From positions 1-35,779 of the forward strand of contig JAUCBJ010004668.1 of assembly GCA_032718475.1 (NCBI GenBank): DNA of 35,779 nt, read 5' to 3'. The notes under the pieces were generated by a model. It saw only the letters and a program-made list of their open reading frames with translations. It was not told the origin of the DNA and searched no databases. Within the stretch, counting starts at the first letter, position 1. The number at the start of each line of letters is the position of its first letter. The DNA comes from Nemertoderma westbladi. Lineage: Eukaryota; Xenacoelomorpha; Nemertodermatida; Nemertodermatidae. Shown here in pieces: positions 18,660 to 29,670 of the stretch. The position numbers were made by a program, and so were the translations under genes.

Positions 18660-19780
18660 TCTCCACCTGGATAAAAAGAATATACAGAGGTATGTAGGCC
18701 TACAGTTTATTTGGAGGTCAGGCGCGAGCTACTATAAAGATATAGCAGTATTTGAAGTCTTAAGTTTTTGATGGAGTTATCCAAACTTTATGTCTTCACA
18801 AGTAGTCTCTCAGTTTAAACCCTATGTGGCTCGGGTTATCTAGCACTGGCTGATTATTATAAAGACACATAAAAAAAAATAAAAATAAATAAACAATAAA
18901 TAATGTAAGTACAGTAACATAATATCTAAAATTATTGGTGCAGTCTTGATTCTAACTTCTATTTTGTTTAGTTATAACCTAAATAGGATCTCTAGATAAC
19001 AACCAGATAAGTTTGTATACAGCGTAATTATCCTGCTGTAGTGTCATAGAGAGTTGGCTATCTTGGATCACATTATTATAGGCCTACTACATGTATACCG
19101 GTAGGTAGTTTGTTTATGGTTGAACCATGAGTAATCTTCGATCATTGTAAATTATTGAGGTAATATAAAAAAAAAATTAATTGCATTAAAAATTTAATTG
19201 CGTAATATTAACAAGTAATTCATTATAATTTATTATTGATAAGTAATCAATATACTGTAGACAGTTTAGAAACTTATCATATCTCAAATTCTTTTGTGAA
19301 TAAAAAGTCTTCGTTTCCCTCCAGAAACGACAATAGAATGATGACACTGACAGGTAAAACTGACGTAGATTGGCCTTTAATCTACAATATATACAGCTTT
19401 TAGGCCTACAGTATATGTAGGATTTATCCCAGACTCATTATCTGATGTGGGTTGACACATCACATTGATAGATTAAATGCGACTGGGCTCGCTAATGATT
19501 CGCATCTCCGAGTTCCAAACTCTGCCCCAGCCATGAAATGCTCAAATAATCCGGCATATCAACTTCAATAAACAAGAAATTCCGTTTGTAAAACCGCCCG
19601 ATCGAATTAGTAAGGCTTTCTGTATAATCAATAAGAAATACAGTAATAGGATTTTCTGAATTGTTATAGTGTATACCGTTAGGTGCCTAAGGAAGGTCGT
19701 TGTTACTTTCAGCTGGAATTGTAGCTGGTTGGCGGCTTTCTAAAGTGCTACTCTCAGCAAATTAAATATTTCGTTTAGTG
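18660..19780. other. Intergenic, no gene seen
   Basis: AT-rich with further TAGGCCTA and TACCGGTA palindromes. A stretch at about 19476-19535 faintly resembles the 3' half of a tRNA (GAGTTCCAAACTC, then CCCCAGCC) but is not supportable as a tRNA gene. Confidence 0.5.
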
Positions 19781-20392
19781 TGGGGCGAGACACGTAGTCG
19801 GCGAGCCTTGGCATACGGTTCATATAGGGCAAATGGGGCATGTCCGTCTGTCTGTCTGTCTGTCTGTCCGTCTGTCTGGTAAATGTTTGAACGCGAATTT
19901 CTCGGCATCGCTGGTTCGGAATTGAACCAAACTTAGTAGGTAAGTAGTAGAGAGAAAGTTTAGAAAGTTTGTAAAGTTTGGTGAAAAATCATGCAGTCTG
20001 ACGTCAGCTACGACAGATTATGTGGTTTTTAGAAAATGTTAAATTTCTCGGGAAGGCCTCATTTTCCTGAGCTGAAATTTTGGTGGCCTGTAGAGAATCA
20101 TGAAGTCTATCTTTTACGAAATTGAAAAGTTAAGACATTTAATTGGGGATCCGCTAGAGACTCAGAAGTAATGACATAGGCCTACCGGTACGGTACTGCT
20201 GTACAGTGCTGCACTGGTAAGTACGAAATTGCAGAATAACAATTTGACACCACCTAGCGGATTAACATATGATTGTATATCGAATGAATACATTTATAGC
20301 ATGGGATATGGGGTCCAAACTAGACATGCCCCATTTGCTCTACATGAACCGTATGCCAAGGCTTGCCGACTACGTGCTGCGCGAAGTCCCCA
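19781..20392. mobile_element. Inverted-repeat element, TGGGGCGAG family, copy 3
   Basis: Left arm 19781-19844 (TGGGGCGAGACACGTAGTCG, GCGAGCCTTGGCATACGGTT and onward) is repeated in reverse at 20323-20392 with about 85-90% identity by eye. After the left arm come a TCTG/TCCG microsatellite (19844-19877) and GAATTGAACCAAACTTAGTA, as in copies 1 and 2. The 480-bp interior has no coding capacity. It could be a fold-back transposon or two copies inserted in opposite directions. Confidence 0.7.
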
Positions 20393-22149
20393 CGAACGTG
20401 TAGTTGTTGCTGGCCGTATCGTTCGGTATATCAGCCTCTCGGTTTAATCTCAACTGATCGTAAAAATCGTAGGTTGAATGATTGATGAAGGTGTAACTTA
20501 ATCGGCAGCGCTAAGAATTGAAACAAATTTCACTTGAAAGAAACGACATTCATTCTTATAAGATTTCGAGCAACAAGTGAGAATTATGTTCCGTTTTTTA
20601 AAGGTTAGGGTGTCTAGGATACTGGGATAAATCAGTATTTCAATTTATTTTTATTTTGATTGTGAACCGCGAACGAAGCCTTTATAGAACAAGGAACTTT
20701 TTAAAAGGAACTCATTAAAAGGTATAAAAAGAAACCCAATAAATGCATGGAGGGGGGTGGGCGGGTGTGTATGGTGGTATCATTAGGTGTGCCACAGGCC
20801 ACAGCAGTGCAGAGGTTGAACAATCAATATTCCACCTCGTTTAAGTATTAGTAGGAAATCCTTTAGAGTAGATGGTACAGTAGATAATGGGTTCGTGACT
20901 AACCGAATCCGTATAATAATTTGGATGGATGGATTGTTAGAGCTGCAATGAATACTTAGAGATGGAACCCCTGTGCCTTATTAGATGTTGACTGACTGCT
21001 CCGTTTGAACAGAAAATGCTGCGTTAATGATGCTCTGTGTGGGAGGTGGGACGCGTATACGCTGACAGCTTTTTAAATGGGAAAAACCTCAAAACATTAT
21101 TTGAGTGAGTACTTGACTGAGGTTTACTTGTTGTAGACTGTAGATACTGTATGTGCGTTGGTGTTGTTTAAATTTAATAATATTTAATAATCCAAAAGAC
21201 TTAAAACAATTTCTTGTAATTGTAAATTAATCTATTTTGCTACATTATTTCAACAATGGCTGACAGCAGTGACAAATCCTCGCAAACGCTGAGGATTACG
21301 TCATGGCAGCGTTGCTATACCTGCTTCGCAAGGTATAAATAGATTCTAACGATTCTAAAACAATAGACTTCTACTCTAGAAATAGTTATACAACATATTT
21401 CAACCGTCTTCTTAAATCTTCAGCTCAGCAGCTTTCTTCATTTTTTTTTCGATATTCTAGAACACCACACCACGTCCGCGCCAAACAACCCAAGTATAAA
21501 ATGCTTCGAAATTGTACCAAACTTATAGCATTTCTAGGCTGGTGCACTAAATATAAAATTAATTGATTTAAAAATTTAAATTTAAAATAATATTCAGAGT
21601 AGACTAACTATGATAGCCTAACTACGATGATAGCCATTGCATGCCATATGTAAGTAGTGTAAGTGTTGGCTGTAGTTCAATAAAAGGATCAATAATCTTT
21701 TCTGTAACATTAAACATTACAATTAAATTATTAAAAGTGATTAATTTAAATGTTCAGAACGCGCCGATAAGTTGACATATTCTAACAAAATTAGGTAAAA
21801 TAATAAATAATTGTCTGAAAAGGGCCACTATTCAGAGTTTATGAACCATTTTTTGTATTTATGTAAGTCCCCTTGATGCGCCAGCGCGGTACATAAATAC
21901 GTTTTGTGTCACCGCAGCGTTCAAAGGCGACTGTTCATTTTCAATTCCCTCTGGTGCAGATTTTTATGTGAATTATAATGTTAACCTTACTCTGAATAAC
22001 TTTCTGTCTGAGATTGTGCTACTTATTGTTTGTCTGTAATTGATTTAATATTATGTGCTGTTAGGAGGTGTGTGTGTTGCCTCAGCGCTACTGCCGTGAT
22101 TAATTAACTCCATTATTAATTATATTATATTTACATATTTGTCACCAAT
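20393..22149. other. Intergenic, no gene seen
   Basis: AT-rich. GAAATTGTACCAAACTTATA near 21508 may be another remnant of the TTAAACCAAACTTGG repeat. Nothing else recognised. Confidence 0.5.
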
Positions 22150-22421
22150 GGCTGGTCAGGAGTAGAGTGTTCTCATGTCCACTCTGAGTGCACTTCACTG
22201 CGACCTGCACCTGGCAGCAGGGGTACAGGGCATGACCTAGCAGATGAGCTGCACAGCCAATGGTGGGTCATGTGCGCCGGATTAGATATGGGTGATGGGC
22301 CTCATATCTGACTCCACTGCGACACCCACCCTGTGGAATGGCAAACCAGGGTATGGTATTTGCCCCGAGAGCTGACTCGGCAAAAAGCACCCCCTAACCC
22401 CCACTATGGATTAAATTAGCA

Positions 22422-23404
22422 ATGCGGAGGTTCCGACCACAAGAGGCCAGTGGAATTACCGGACACAATCGGCCTCACAGGCGTCAGTTATCTCCTGTCC
22501 GGCTGCCTGTCTCATCCCCTACTGGAGAGAGAGCAGCCAACAATTCTTTGAGCCCCTTTCCTGATGACCTTTCTGGCCCAAACCCTGGGTCACCAGGGAG
22601 GCCAGATTGTGAGGGGGGGAGGGATTCTGGAGTTGGAGGCTACTCTCATGTTCCACCCCGACCAACAAAGCCATTGGTGAATCTGAGGCAAGTCACTATA
22701 CTAGCCTCAGTAAACACCCTAACACTCGGGTCCCCAATGCGACAAGGTGAGCTGACTGCCTTGGCAGATAAGCTTCCTCTTAGCGCAGTGGTTGTTCAAG
22801 AGCACCGAATCCAGAATGGACAGACTGATGAGGTTCTGATTAAGGACATGGAGGCGGTTGGCGACTCGCCCTCGCGTCAGCAGATGATAGTGGCAATGGT
22901 GGTATTGGTCTATTGATGAATCCAACTGCACATGCAGCATTGGACAAAATAGACCAAATCTCTAACCGCATCATCCGTTGCCACTTCTCATGTTCTGGAA
23001 GACTGGCTAAGAAATTTCCTAAGGTGGTTCTGATTGTGTGCTACTCTCCAACTAGTGTTGCCCCTGTAGAGGAGGTGGAAAATTTCTACCAGAAACTACA
23101 AGCAGCTACTGATGGAGTGGATCAGCATGCATTCTTAACATTCCTGGGAGACTGTAATGCAAGTCTGCATCAATCACCTACATCGCCCTGGGTCTATAGC
23201 AATAGTGTTAACCGAAATTCCGTCCATCTTCAGGATTTTATCTCTGGAAATGGATTGTGTTCGGCTGGAACCCAGTTCAAGAAGCGAACTGTAAAGCTAT
23301 GGACTAATAGTGGACCCAGTGGTCACAAATCCCAGATAGACCATATTCTGTTTCGTAGGAAATACAGGAGCTCTATACAACTTTATAGAAGTAAAAGTGT
23401 CTGA
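22422..23404 (+). pseudogene. Retrotransposon AP endonuclease domain, frameshifted
   Basis: From ATG 22422 a Pro-rich leader precedes ILASVNTLTL and LSAVVVQEHRI, corresponding to the LATWNVRTL and LQE (catalytic Glu) motifs of the endonuclease. The frame then shifts between about 22865 and 22895, and the fold continues in another frame: GNGGIGLLMNP, VLIVCYSPTS (usual VYAPT), FLGDCNAS (usual GDFNA) and SQIDHILFRRK (usual QIDYIL). It stops at 23402-23404. All main catalytic blocks can be seen, but not in one reading frame. Confidence 0.8.
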
Positions 23405-24649
23405 GTCTGTACTCCCAGATATTCCCATTGGCGATATCTCCTTTGCAGAAGTGAAGGCTGCTGCGAAGAGCATTAAGACCAATCGTGCCAGTGGTGTAGA
23501 TGGTGTTCCCCCTGAGGTCTTTAAAATACCTGAGTGTTTAAAACTCATCTATCCCATCATAGTAGACATGTACCGAACAACAAGAGTCCCACATGAAATG
23601 AAAACAAATAAGTTGGTGCCAGTTCCCAAGAAGGGCAACCTAACACTCTATGTTTCTTTTCGGGGAATCTCATTGATTTCGGTTGCTGCAAAGCTATACA
23701 ATAGAATTATATTAAATCGCATCAGGGATCCCATTGAGAGACTGCTCCGTGGAAATCAGAATGGGTTCCGTAAAGGTCGTGGGACCATGGAGCCCATTTT
23801 GGCACTTAGAAGGATAATTGAAGAGTTATCAAAAAAGAAAGACAGGCATCTGGCTGTTATCTTTGTTGACTTCTTCAAGGCCTTTGATTCAGTCTCTCGC
23901 CACGTATGTTCAGCATACTTTCATTATATGGGATTCCCCGATGAAATTATTGCAGCAATCAGATCAGTATACGATGGTTCGACAACATTTGTGTCTACTG
24001 TTGACGGTGACACAGATCCATTGGAAGTGTTGGGGGGCGTCCTCCAGGGAGACACACTTGCACCATTTTTGTTCATAATTGTGGTTGACTATGTTCTACG
24101 CATGTCCTTAGATCATCATAATGATGATGTGGTGAGGATAACTGCACCTACTGGCTCCAGAAGTCGAGGAAATCCTGCCAAGTACCTAACTGATCTAGAC
24201 TTTGCTGATGACTTAGGAGTACTCTCAGAATCACTAGAGGGAGCCCAACGGCTCCTCAGCTCATTAGAACAGGCTGCTTCTAGTGTTGGTCTTTTTATTA
24301 ACTCCAGAAAGACCAAAATGTTGACAGTTAACTTTGAAAGTCCTCAGCAAGTCTCTGATCGGATGAGCATAAGCTCAAAGGATGGTATGCTTGAGCATGT
24401 GGACGACTTCTGTTACCTGGGATCATGGATCCGGAAGTCAGGTGAGGACCTTCGAATACGTAAGGGAAAGGCATGGGCAGCCTTGAATAGGCTTTCCAGG
24501 ATTTGGAAGTCACAGAGAATTAATCGGAAACTTAAGGTCCGATTATTTAGAGCAGCAGTAGTTCCAGTACTCCTCTATGGGAGTCCATGCTGGGCTCTAA
24601 CTGCTGAGGACACCAAATCTCTGGATGGCACATTCACAAGAATGCTACG
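23397..24649 (+). pseudogene. Retrotransposon reverse transcriptase, truncated
   Basis: RT blocks in order: ASGVDGVPPEVFK (about residues 36-48), FRGISLISVAAKLYNRIIL, NGFRKGRGT, IFVDFFKAFDS (catalytic Asp near residue 158), GGVLQGDTLAPFLF, LDFADDLGVL (catalytic Asp pair near 271-272), INSRKTKML and FCYLGSW. The palm is complete. The start is not original: the first residues follow directly on the endonuclease without the usual roughly 200-residue linker. The protein ends at FTRMLR, where the satellite begins, so the thumb end and C-terminus are missing. The satellite adds foreign codons as far as TAA at 24726. Confidence 0.88.
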
Positions 24650-26200
24650 CATTAATTATATTAATTATATTTCATTAACTCACTCACAACTGGCTACGTT
24701 GTTGTCTCCCTTAATTATATTTCATTAACTCACTCACAACCGGCTACGTTGTTGTTCTCCTTATTTAATTATATTTCATTAACTCACTCACAACTGGCTA
24801 CGTTGTTGTCTCCCTTAATTATATTTCATTAACTCACTCACAACCGGCTACGTTGTTGTTCTCCTTATTTAATTATATTTCATTAACTCACTCACAACTG
24901 GCTACGTTGTTGTCTCCCTTATTTAATTATATTTCATTAACTCACTCACAACTGGCTACGTTGTTGTCTCCCTTATTTAATTATATTTCATTAACTCACT
25001 CACAACTGACTACGTTGTTGTTCTCCTTATTTAATTATATTTCATTAACTCACTCACAACTGGCTACGTTGTTGTCTCCCTTATTTAATTATATTTCATT
25101 AACTCACTCACAATTGGCTACGTTGTTGTCTCCCTTATTTAATTATATTTCATTAACTCACTCACAATTGGCTACGTTGTTGTCTCCCTTATTTAATTAT
25201 ATTTCATTAACTCACTCACAACTGGCTACGTTGTTGTCTCCCTTATTTAATTATATTTCATTAACTCACTCACAATTGGCTACGTTGTTGTCTCCCTTAT
25301 TTAATTATATTTCATTAACTCACTCACAACTGGCTACGTTGTTGTTCTCCTTATTTAATTATATTTCATTAACTCACTCACAACTGGCTACGTTGTTGTC
25401 TCCTTATTTAATTATATTTCATTAACTCACTCACAACTGGCTACGTTGTTGTTCTCCTTATTTAATTATATTTCATTAACTCACTCACAACTGGCTACGT
25501 TGTTGTTCTCCTTATTTAATTATATTTCATTAACTCACTCACAACTGGCTACGTTGTTGTTCTCCTTAATTAATTATATTTCATTAACTCACTCACAACT
25601 GGCTACGTTGTTGTCTCCCTTATTTAATTATATTTCATTAACTCACTCACAACTGGCTACGTTGTTGTTCTCCTTATTTAATTATATTTCATTAACTCAC
25701 TCACAACCGGCTACGTTGTTGTCTCCCTTATTTAATTATATTTCATTAACTCACTCACAACCGGCTACGTTGTTGTCTCCCTTATTTAATTATATTTCAT
25801 TAACTCACTCACAACTGGCTACGTTGTTGTTCTCCTTATTTAATTATATTTCATTAACTCACTCACAACTGGCTACGTTGTTGTTCTCCTTAATTAATTA
25901 TATTTCATTAACTCACTCACAACTGGCTACGTTGTTGTCTCCCTTATTTAATTATATTTCATTAACTCACTCACAACTGGCTACGTTGTTGTTCTCCTTA
26001 TTTAATTATATTTCATTAACTCACTCACAACCGGCTACGTTGTTGTCTCCCTTATTTAATTATATTTCATTAACTCACTCACAACCGGCTACGTTGTTGT
26101 CTCCCTTATTTAATTATATTTCATTAACTCACTCACAACTGGCTACGTTGTTGTCTCCCTTATTTAATTATATTTCATTAACTCACTCACAACTGGCTAC
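24650..26200 (+). repeat. 54-bp satellite, array 1 (about 29 units)
   Basis: Unit TTTAATTATATTTCATTAAC, TCACTCACAACTGGCTACGT, TGTTGTCTCCCTTA. Variants include TTCTCCTTA, a 50-bp form lacking four bases at the CTTA|ATTA joint, and CCGGCT or ATTGGCT substitutions. A six-unit, 324-bp higher-order block repeats (marker TTCTCCTTAATTAATT at 25560 and 25884). It replaces the end of the retroelement on the left and stops at GGCTAC on the right. The 18-codon open frame across it is a by-product of the 54-bp period. Confidence 0.95.
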
Positions 26201-26225
26201 TGGGAAAACGCAACTACTAAACTAT

Positions 26226-26555
26226 AATAAAAAATACCTTAAATCTCGTAAAATATCAAAAAACGTTGTTTTTGAACCCAAATATCGCGAGAACTACAAA
26301 TCTTATGTAAAAACGGTTACTGTATTTGGAATCTGCTGTTAATTTAACACTAAAAGAAGTATCACAAGTTAACTTTTCTCTTAATGTTACAGAAACGGAC
26401 TGGGAATAGTTATGTCTGCTTTTTCAATAAAAAATACCTTAAATTTCGTAAAATATCAAAAAACGTTGTGTTTGAACGCCAATATCGCGAGAACTACCAA
26501 TCATTATGTAAAAACGGTAACTGTATTTGGAATCTGCGGTTAATTTAACACTAAA
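26226..26555 (+). repeat. Direct repeat of about 129 bp, two copies
   Basis: Copies at 26226-26354 and 26426-26555, about 200 bases apart, share AATAAAAAATACCTTAAAT, CGTAAAATATCAAAAAACGT, AATATCGCGAGAACTAC and GTATTTGGAATCTGC. The second copy runs directly into the 43-bp satellite. Origin unknown. Confidence 0.85.
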
Positions 26556-28110
26556 TGACATGTCAAAATGTTAATTTGAAAGTGACTTTTTGGCAAAATG
26601 ACATGTCAAAATGTCAATTCGAAAGTGACATTTTGGCAAAATGACATGTCAAAATGTCAATTTGAAAGTGACATTTTGGCAAAATCACATGTCAAAATGT
26701 CAATTCGAGAGTGACATTTTGGCAAAATGACATGTCAAAATGTCAATTTGAAAGTGACATATTGACACATTGACATTTTGGCAAAATGACATGTCAAAAT
26801 GTCAATTTGAAGTGGAATTTTGGCAAAATGACATGTCAAAGTGTCAATTTGAAAGTGACATATTGACACATTGACATTTTGGCAAAATTACATTTTGGCA
26901 AAAATACATTTTGGCAAAATTACATTTTGGCAAAATGACATGTCAAAATGTCAATTCGAAAGCGACATTTTGGCAAAATGACATGTCAAAATGTCAATTT
27001 GAAAGTGACATTTTGGCAAAATGACATGTCAAATGTCAACTTGAAAGTGACATTTTGGCAAAATGACATGTCAAAATGTCAATTCGAAAGCGACATTTTG
27101 GCAAAATGACATGTCAAATGTCGACTTGAAAATGACATATTGGCAAAATGACATGTCAAAATGTAAATTCGAAAGTGACATTTTGGCAAAGTGACATGTC
27201 AAATGTCAACTTGAAAGTGACATTTTGGCAAAATGACATGTCAAAATGTGAATTTGAAAGTGACATTTTGACAAAATGACATGTCAAAATGTCAATTCGA
27301 AAGTGACATTTTGGCAAAATGACATGTCAAAATGTCAATTCGAAAGCGACATTTTGGCAAAATGACATGTCAAAATGTCAATTTGAAAGTGACATATTGA
27401 CACATTGACATTTTGGCAAAATGACATGTCAAAATGTCAATTTGAAAGTTACATTTTGGCAAAATGACATGTCAAAGTGTCAATTTGAAAGTGACATATT
27501 GACACATTGACATTTTGGCAAAATGACATTTTGGCAAAATGACATGTCAAAATGTCAATTTGAAAGTGACATTTTGGCAAAATCACATGTCAAAATGTCA
27601 ATTTGAAAGTGACATTTTGGCAAAATGACATGTCAAAATGTCAATTTGAAAGTGACATTTTGGCAAAATGACATGTCAAAATGTCAATTCGAAAGTGACA
27701 TTTTGGCAAAATGACATGCCAAAATGTCAATTTGAAAGTGACATTTTGACAAAATGACATATTGGCAAAATGACATGTCAAAATGTCAATTCGAAAGTGA
27801 CATTTTGGCAAAATGACATGTCAAATGTCAACTTGAAAGTGACATTTTGGCAAAATGACATGTCAAAATGTCAATTCGAAAGCGACATTTTGGCAAAATG
27901 ACATGTCAAAATGTCAACTTGAAAATGACATTTTGGCAAAATGACATGTCAAAATGTCATTTCGAAAGTGACATTTTGGCAAAATGACATGTCAAAATGT
28001 CATTTCGAAAGTGACATTTTGGCAAAATGTCATGTCAAAATGTCAATTTGAAAGTGACATTTTGGCAAAATGACATGTGGAAATGTCAATTTGAAAGTGA
28101 CATTTTGGCA
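26556..28110 (+). repeat. 43-bp palindrome-rich satellite (about 36 units)
   Basis: Unit AAAATGACATGTCAAAATGT, CAATTTGAAAGTGACATTTT, GGC. Each unit contains the 10-bp palindrome TGACATGTCA and the inverted pair CAAAATGTCA / TGACATTTTG, so every unit can form a hairpin. Variants: TTCGAAAG for TTTGAAAG, a one-base-shorter CAAATGTCAACTTG form, and insertions of ATATTGACACATTGACATTT. It passes without spacer into the next array. Confidence 0.93.
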
Positions 28111-29670
28111 TATAGCATGACACCATAGCATATAGCATATCATATATCATATAGCAAATAGCACATGGCATATATCATATAGCATAGCATATAGCACATA
28201 GCATATAGCACATAGCATATAGCATATAGCACATATAGCATATAGCATATAGCATGTGACATAGCATATAGCATAGAGCATATAACATATAGCATATAGC
28301 ATATATCATATAGCATGTAACACATCATATAGCATATAGCATATAGCACATAGCACACAGCATATAGCATATAGCATGTAGCATATAGCATATAGCATAT
28401 AGCATATAGCATATCACACAGCATATAGCATATAGCATATAGCATATAGCACACAGCATATAGCATATAGCATATAGTATATAGCATATAGCACACATCA
28501 TATAGCATATAGCACACAGCATATAGCATATAGCATATAGCACACAGCATATAGCATATAGCATATAGCACATAGCATATAGCATATAGCATATAGCATA
28601 TAGCATATAGCATATCGCATATAGCATATAGCATATATCATATAGCATATAGCATAGCACACAGCATATAGCATATAGCATAGCATATAGCATATAGCAT
28701 ATAGCATATAGCACACAGCATATAGCATATAGTATATAGCATATAGCACACATCATATAGCACATAGCATATAGCACACAGCATATAGCATATAGCATAT
28801 CGCATATAGCATATAGCATATAGCATGTAACACAGCATATCACATGGCATATATCATACAGCATAGCATATAGCACATAGCACAGATAGCATATAGCATA
28901 TAGCATGTGACATAGCATATAGCATAGCATATAGCATAGAGCATATAACATATAGCATATAGCATATATCATGTAACACATCATGTAGCATATAGCATAT
29001 AGCACACAGCATATAGCATATAGCATGTAGCATATAGCATATAGCATAGCAAACAGCATATAGCATATAGCACACAGCATATAGCATAGCATATAGCATA
29101 GCATAGCATGTACTATAGCATATAACATAACATGGCTTATAGAATAACATATAACATATAGCTTTTGACATATAACATAGCATAACATATATAGCATATG
29201 ACATATAGCATATAGCAAGCATATAGCATAGCATATAACATAGATATGACATATAACATATAGCTTATGACGTATAGCATATAACATATAGCATAGCATA
29301 TAGCATATAGCACACAGCAAATATCATATAGCATATAGCATAGCACACAACATATAGCATATAGCATATAGCATATAGCATAGCACACATCATATAGCAT
29401 ATAGCATGTAGCATATAGCATATAGCACACAGCATATAGCATATAGCACACAGCACACAGCATATAGCATATAGCATATAGCATATAGCATATAACATAT
29501 ACCATAGCATATAGCATAACATGGCATATAGCATAACATATAACATATGACATATAGCATATAGCATATAGCATATAGCATATAGCATATAGCATATAGC
29601 ATATAGCATATAGCATATAGCATATAGCATATAGTATATAGCATAAAGCATATAGCATATAGCATATAGG
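28111..29670 (+). repeat. CATATAG heptamer satellite
   Basis: Degenerate (CATATAG)n with CACACAG, CACATAG, CATGTAG and CATGTGA variants over about 1.56 kb. Variant strings recur at an offset near 651 bases (GCATGTGAC at 28252 and 28903; CATGTAACACATCAT at about 28314 and 28970), so longer blocks have also been duplicated. Reverse-strand frames (MLYAICY repeats) merely reflect the 7-base period. Confidence 0.93.

Larger units (their letters stand above)
22150..24649 (+). mobile_element. Defective APE-type non-LTR retrotransposon
   Basis: A GC-richer segment with endonuclease followed by reverse transcriptase in the order used by APE-class LINEs. The start is approximate; the untranslated lead (GGCAGCAGGGGTACAGGGCA and on) looks element-like. 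It is broken by at least one frameshift in the endonuclease, by loss of the usual linker between the two domains, and by replacement of its 3' end with a 54-bp satellite. RTE/BovB-like motifs such as GFRKGRGT are present, but the clade is not settled. Confidence 0.85.

Noticed and set aside
19476-19535. Possible tRNA or tRNA-derived SINE
   Set aside because: A T-arm-like GAGTTCCAAACTC and acceptor-like CCCCAGCC are present, but there is no D-arm and no convincing anticodon stem, and the B-box has a mismatch.
20229-20447. 72-codon open frame with HERVVVAGRIVRYISLSV
   Set aside because: It runs across the right arm of the inverted-repeat element and has no family features.
24853-26342. Long plus-strand open frames of NYISLTHSQLATLLSPL repeats in both 54-bp arrays
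   Set aside because: 54 bp is 18 codons, so any stop-free frame stays open. Units of 50-53 bp break it repeatedly, there is no start context, and there is no known protein family.
26556-29670. CRISPR-like array
   Set aside because: Repeats are contiguous with no unique spacers, in a eukaryotic context.
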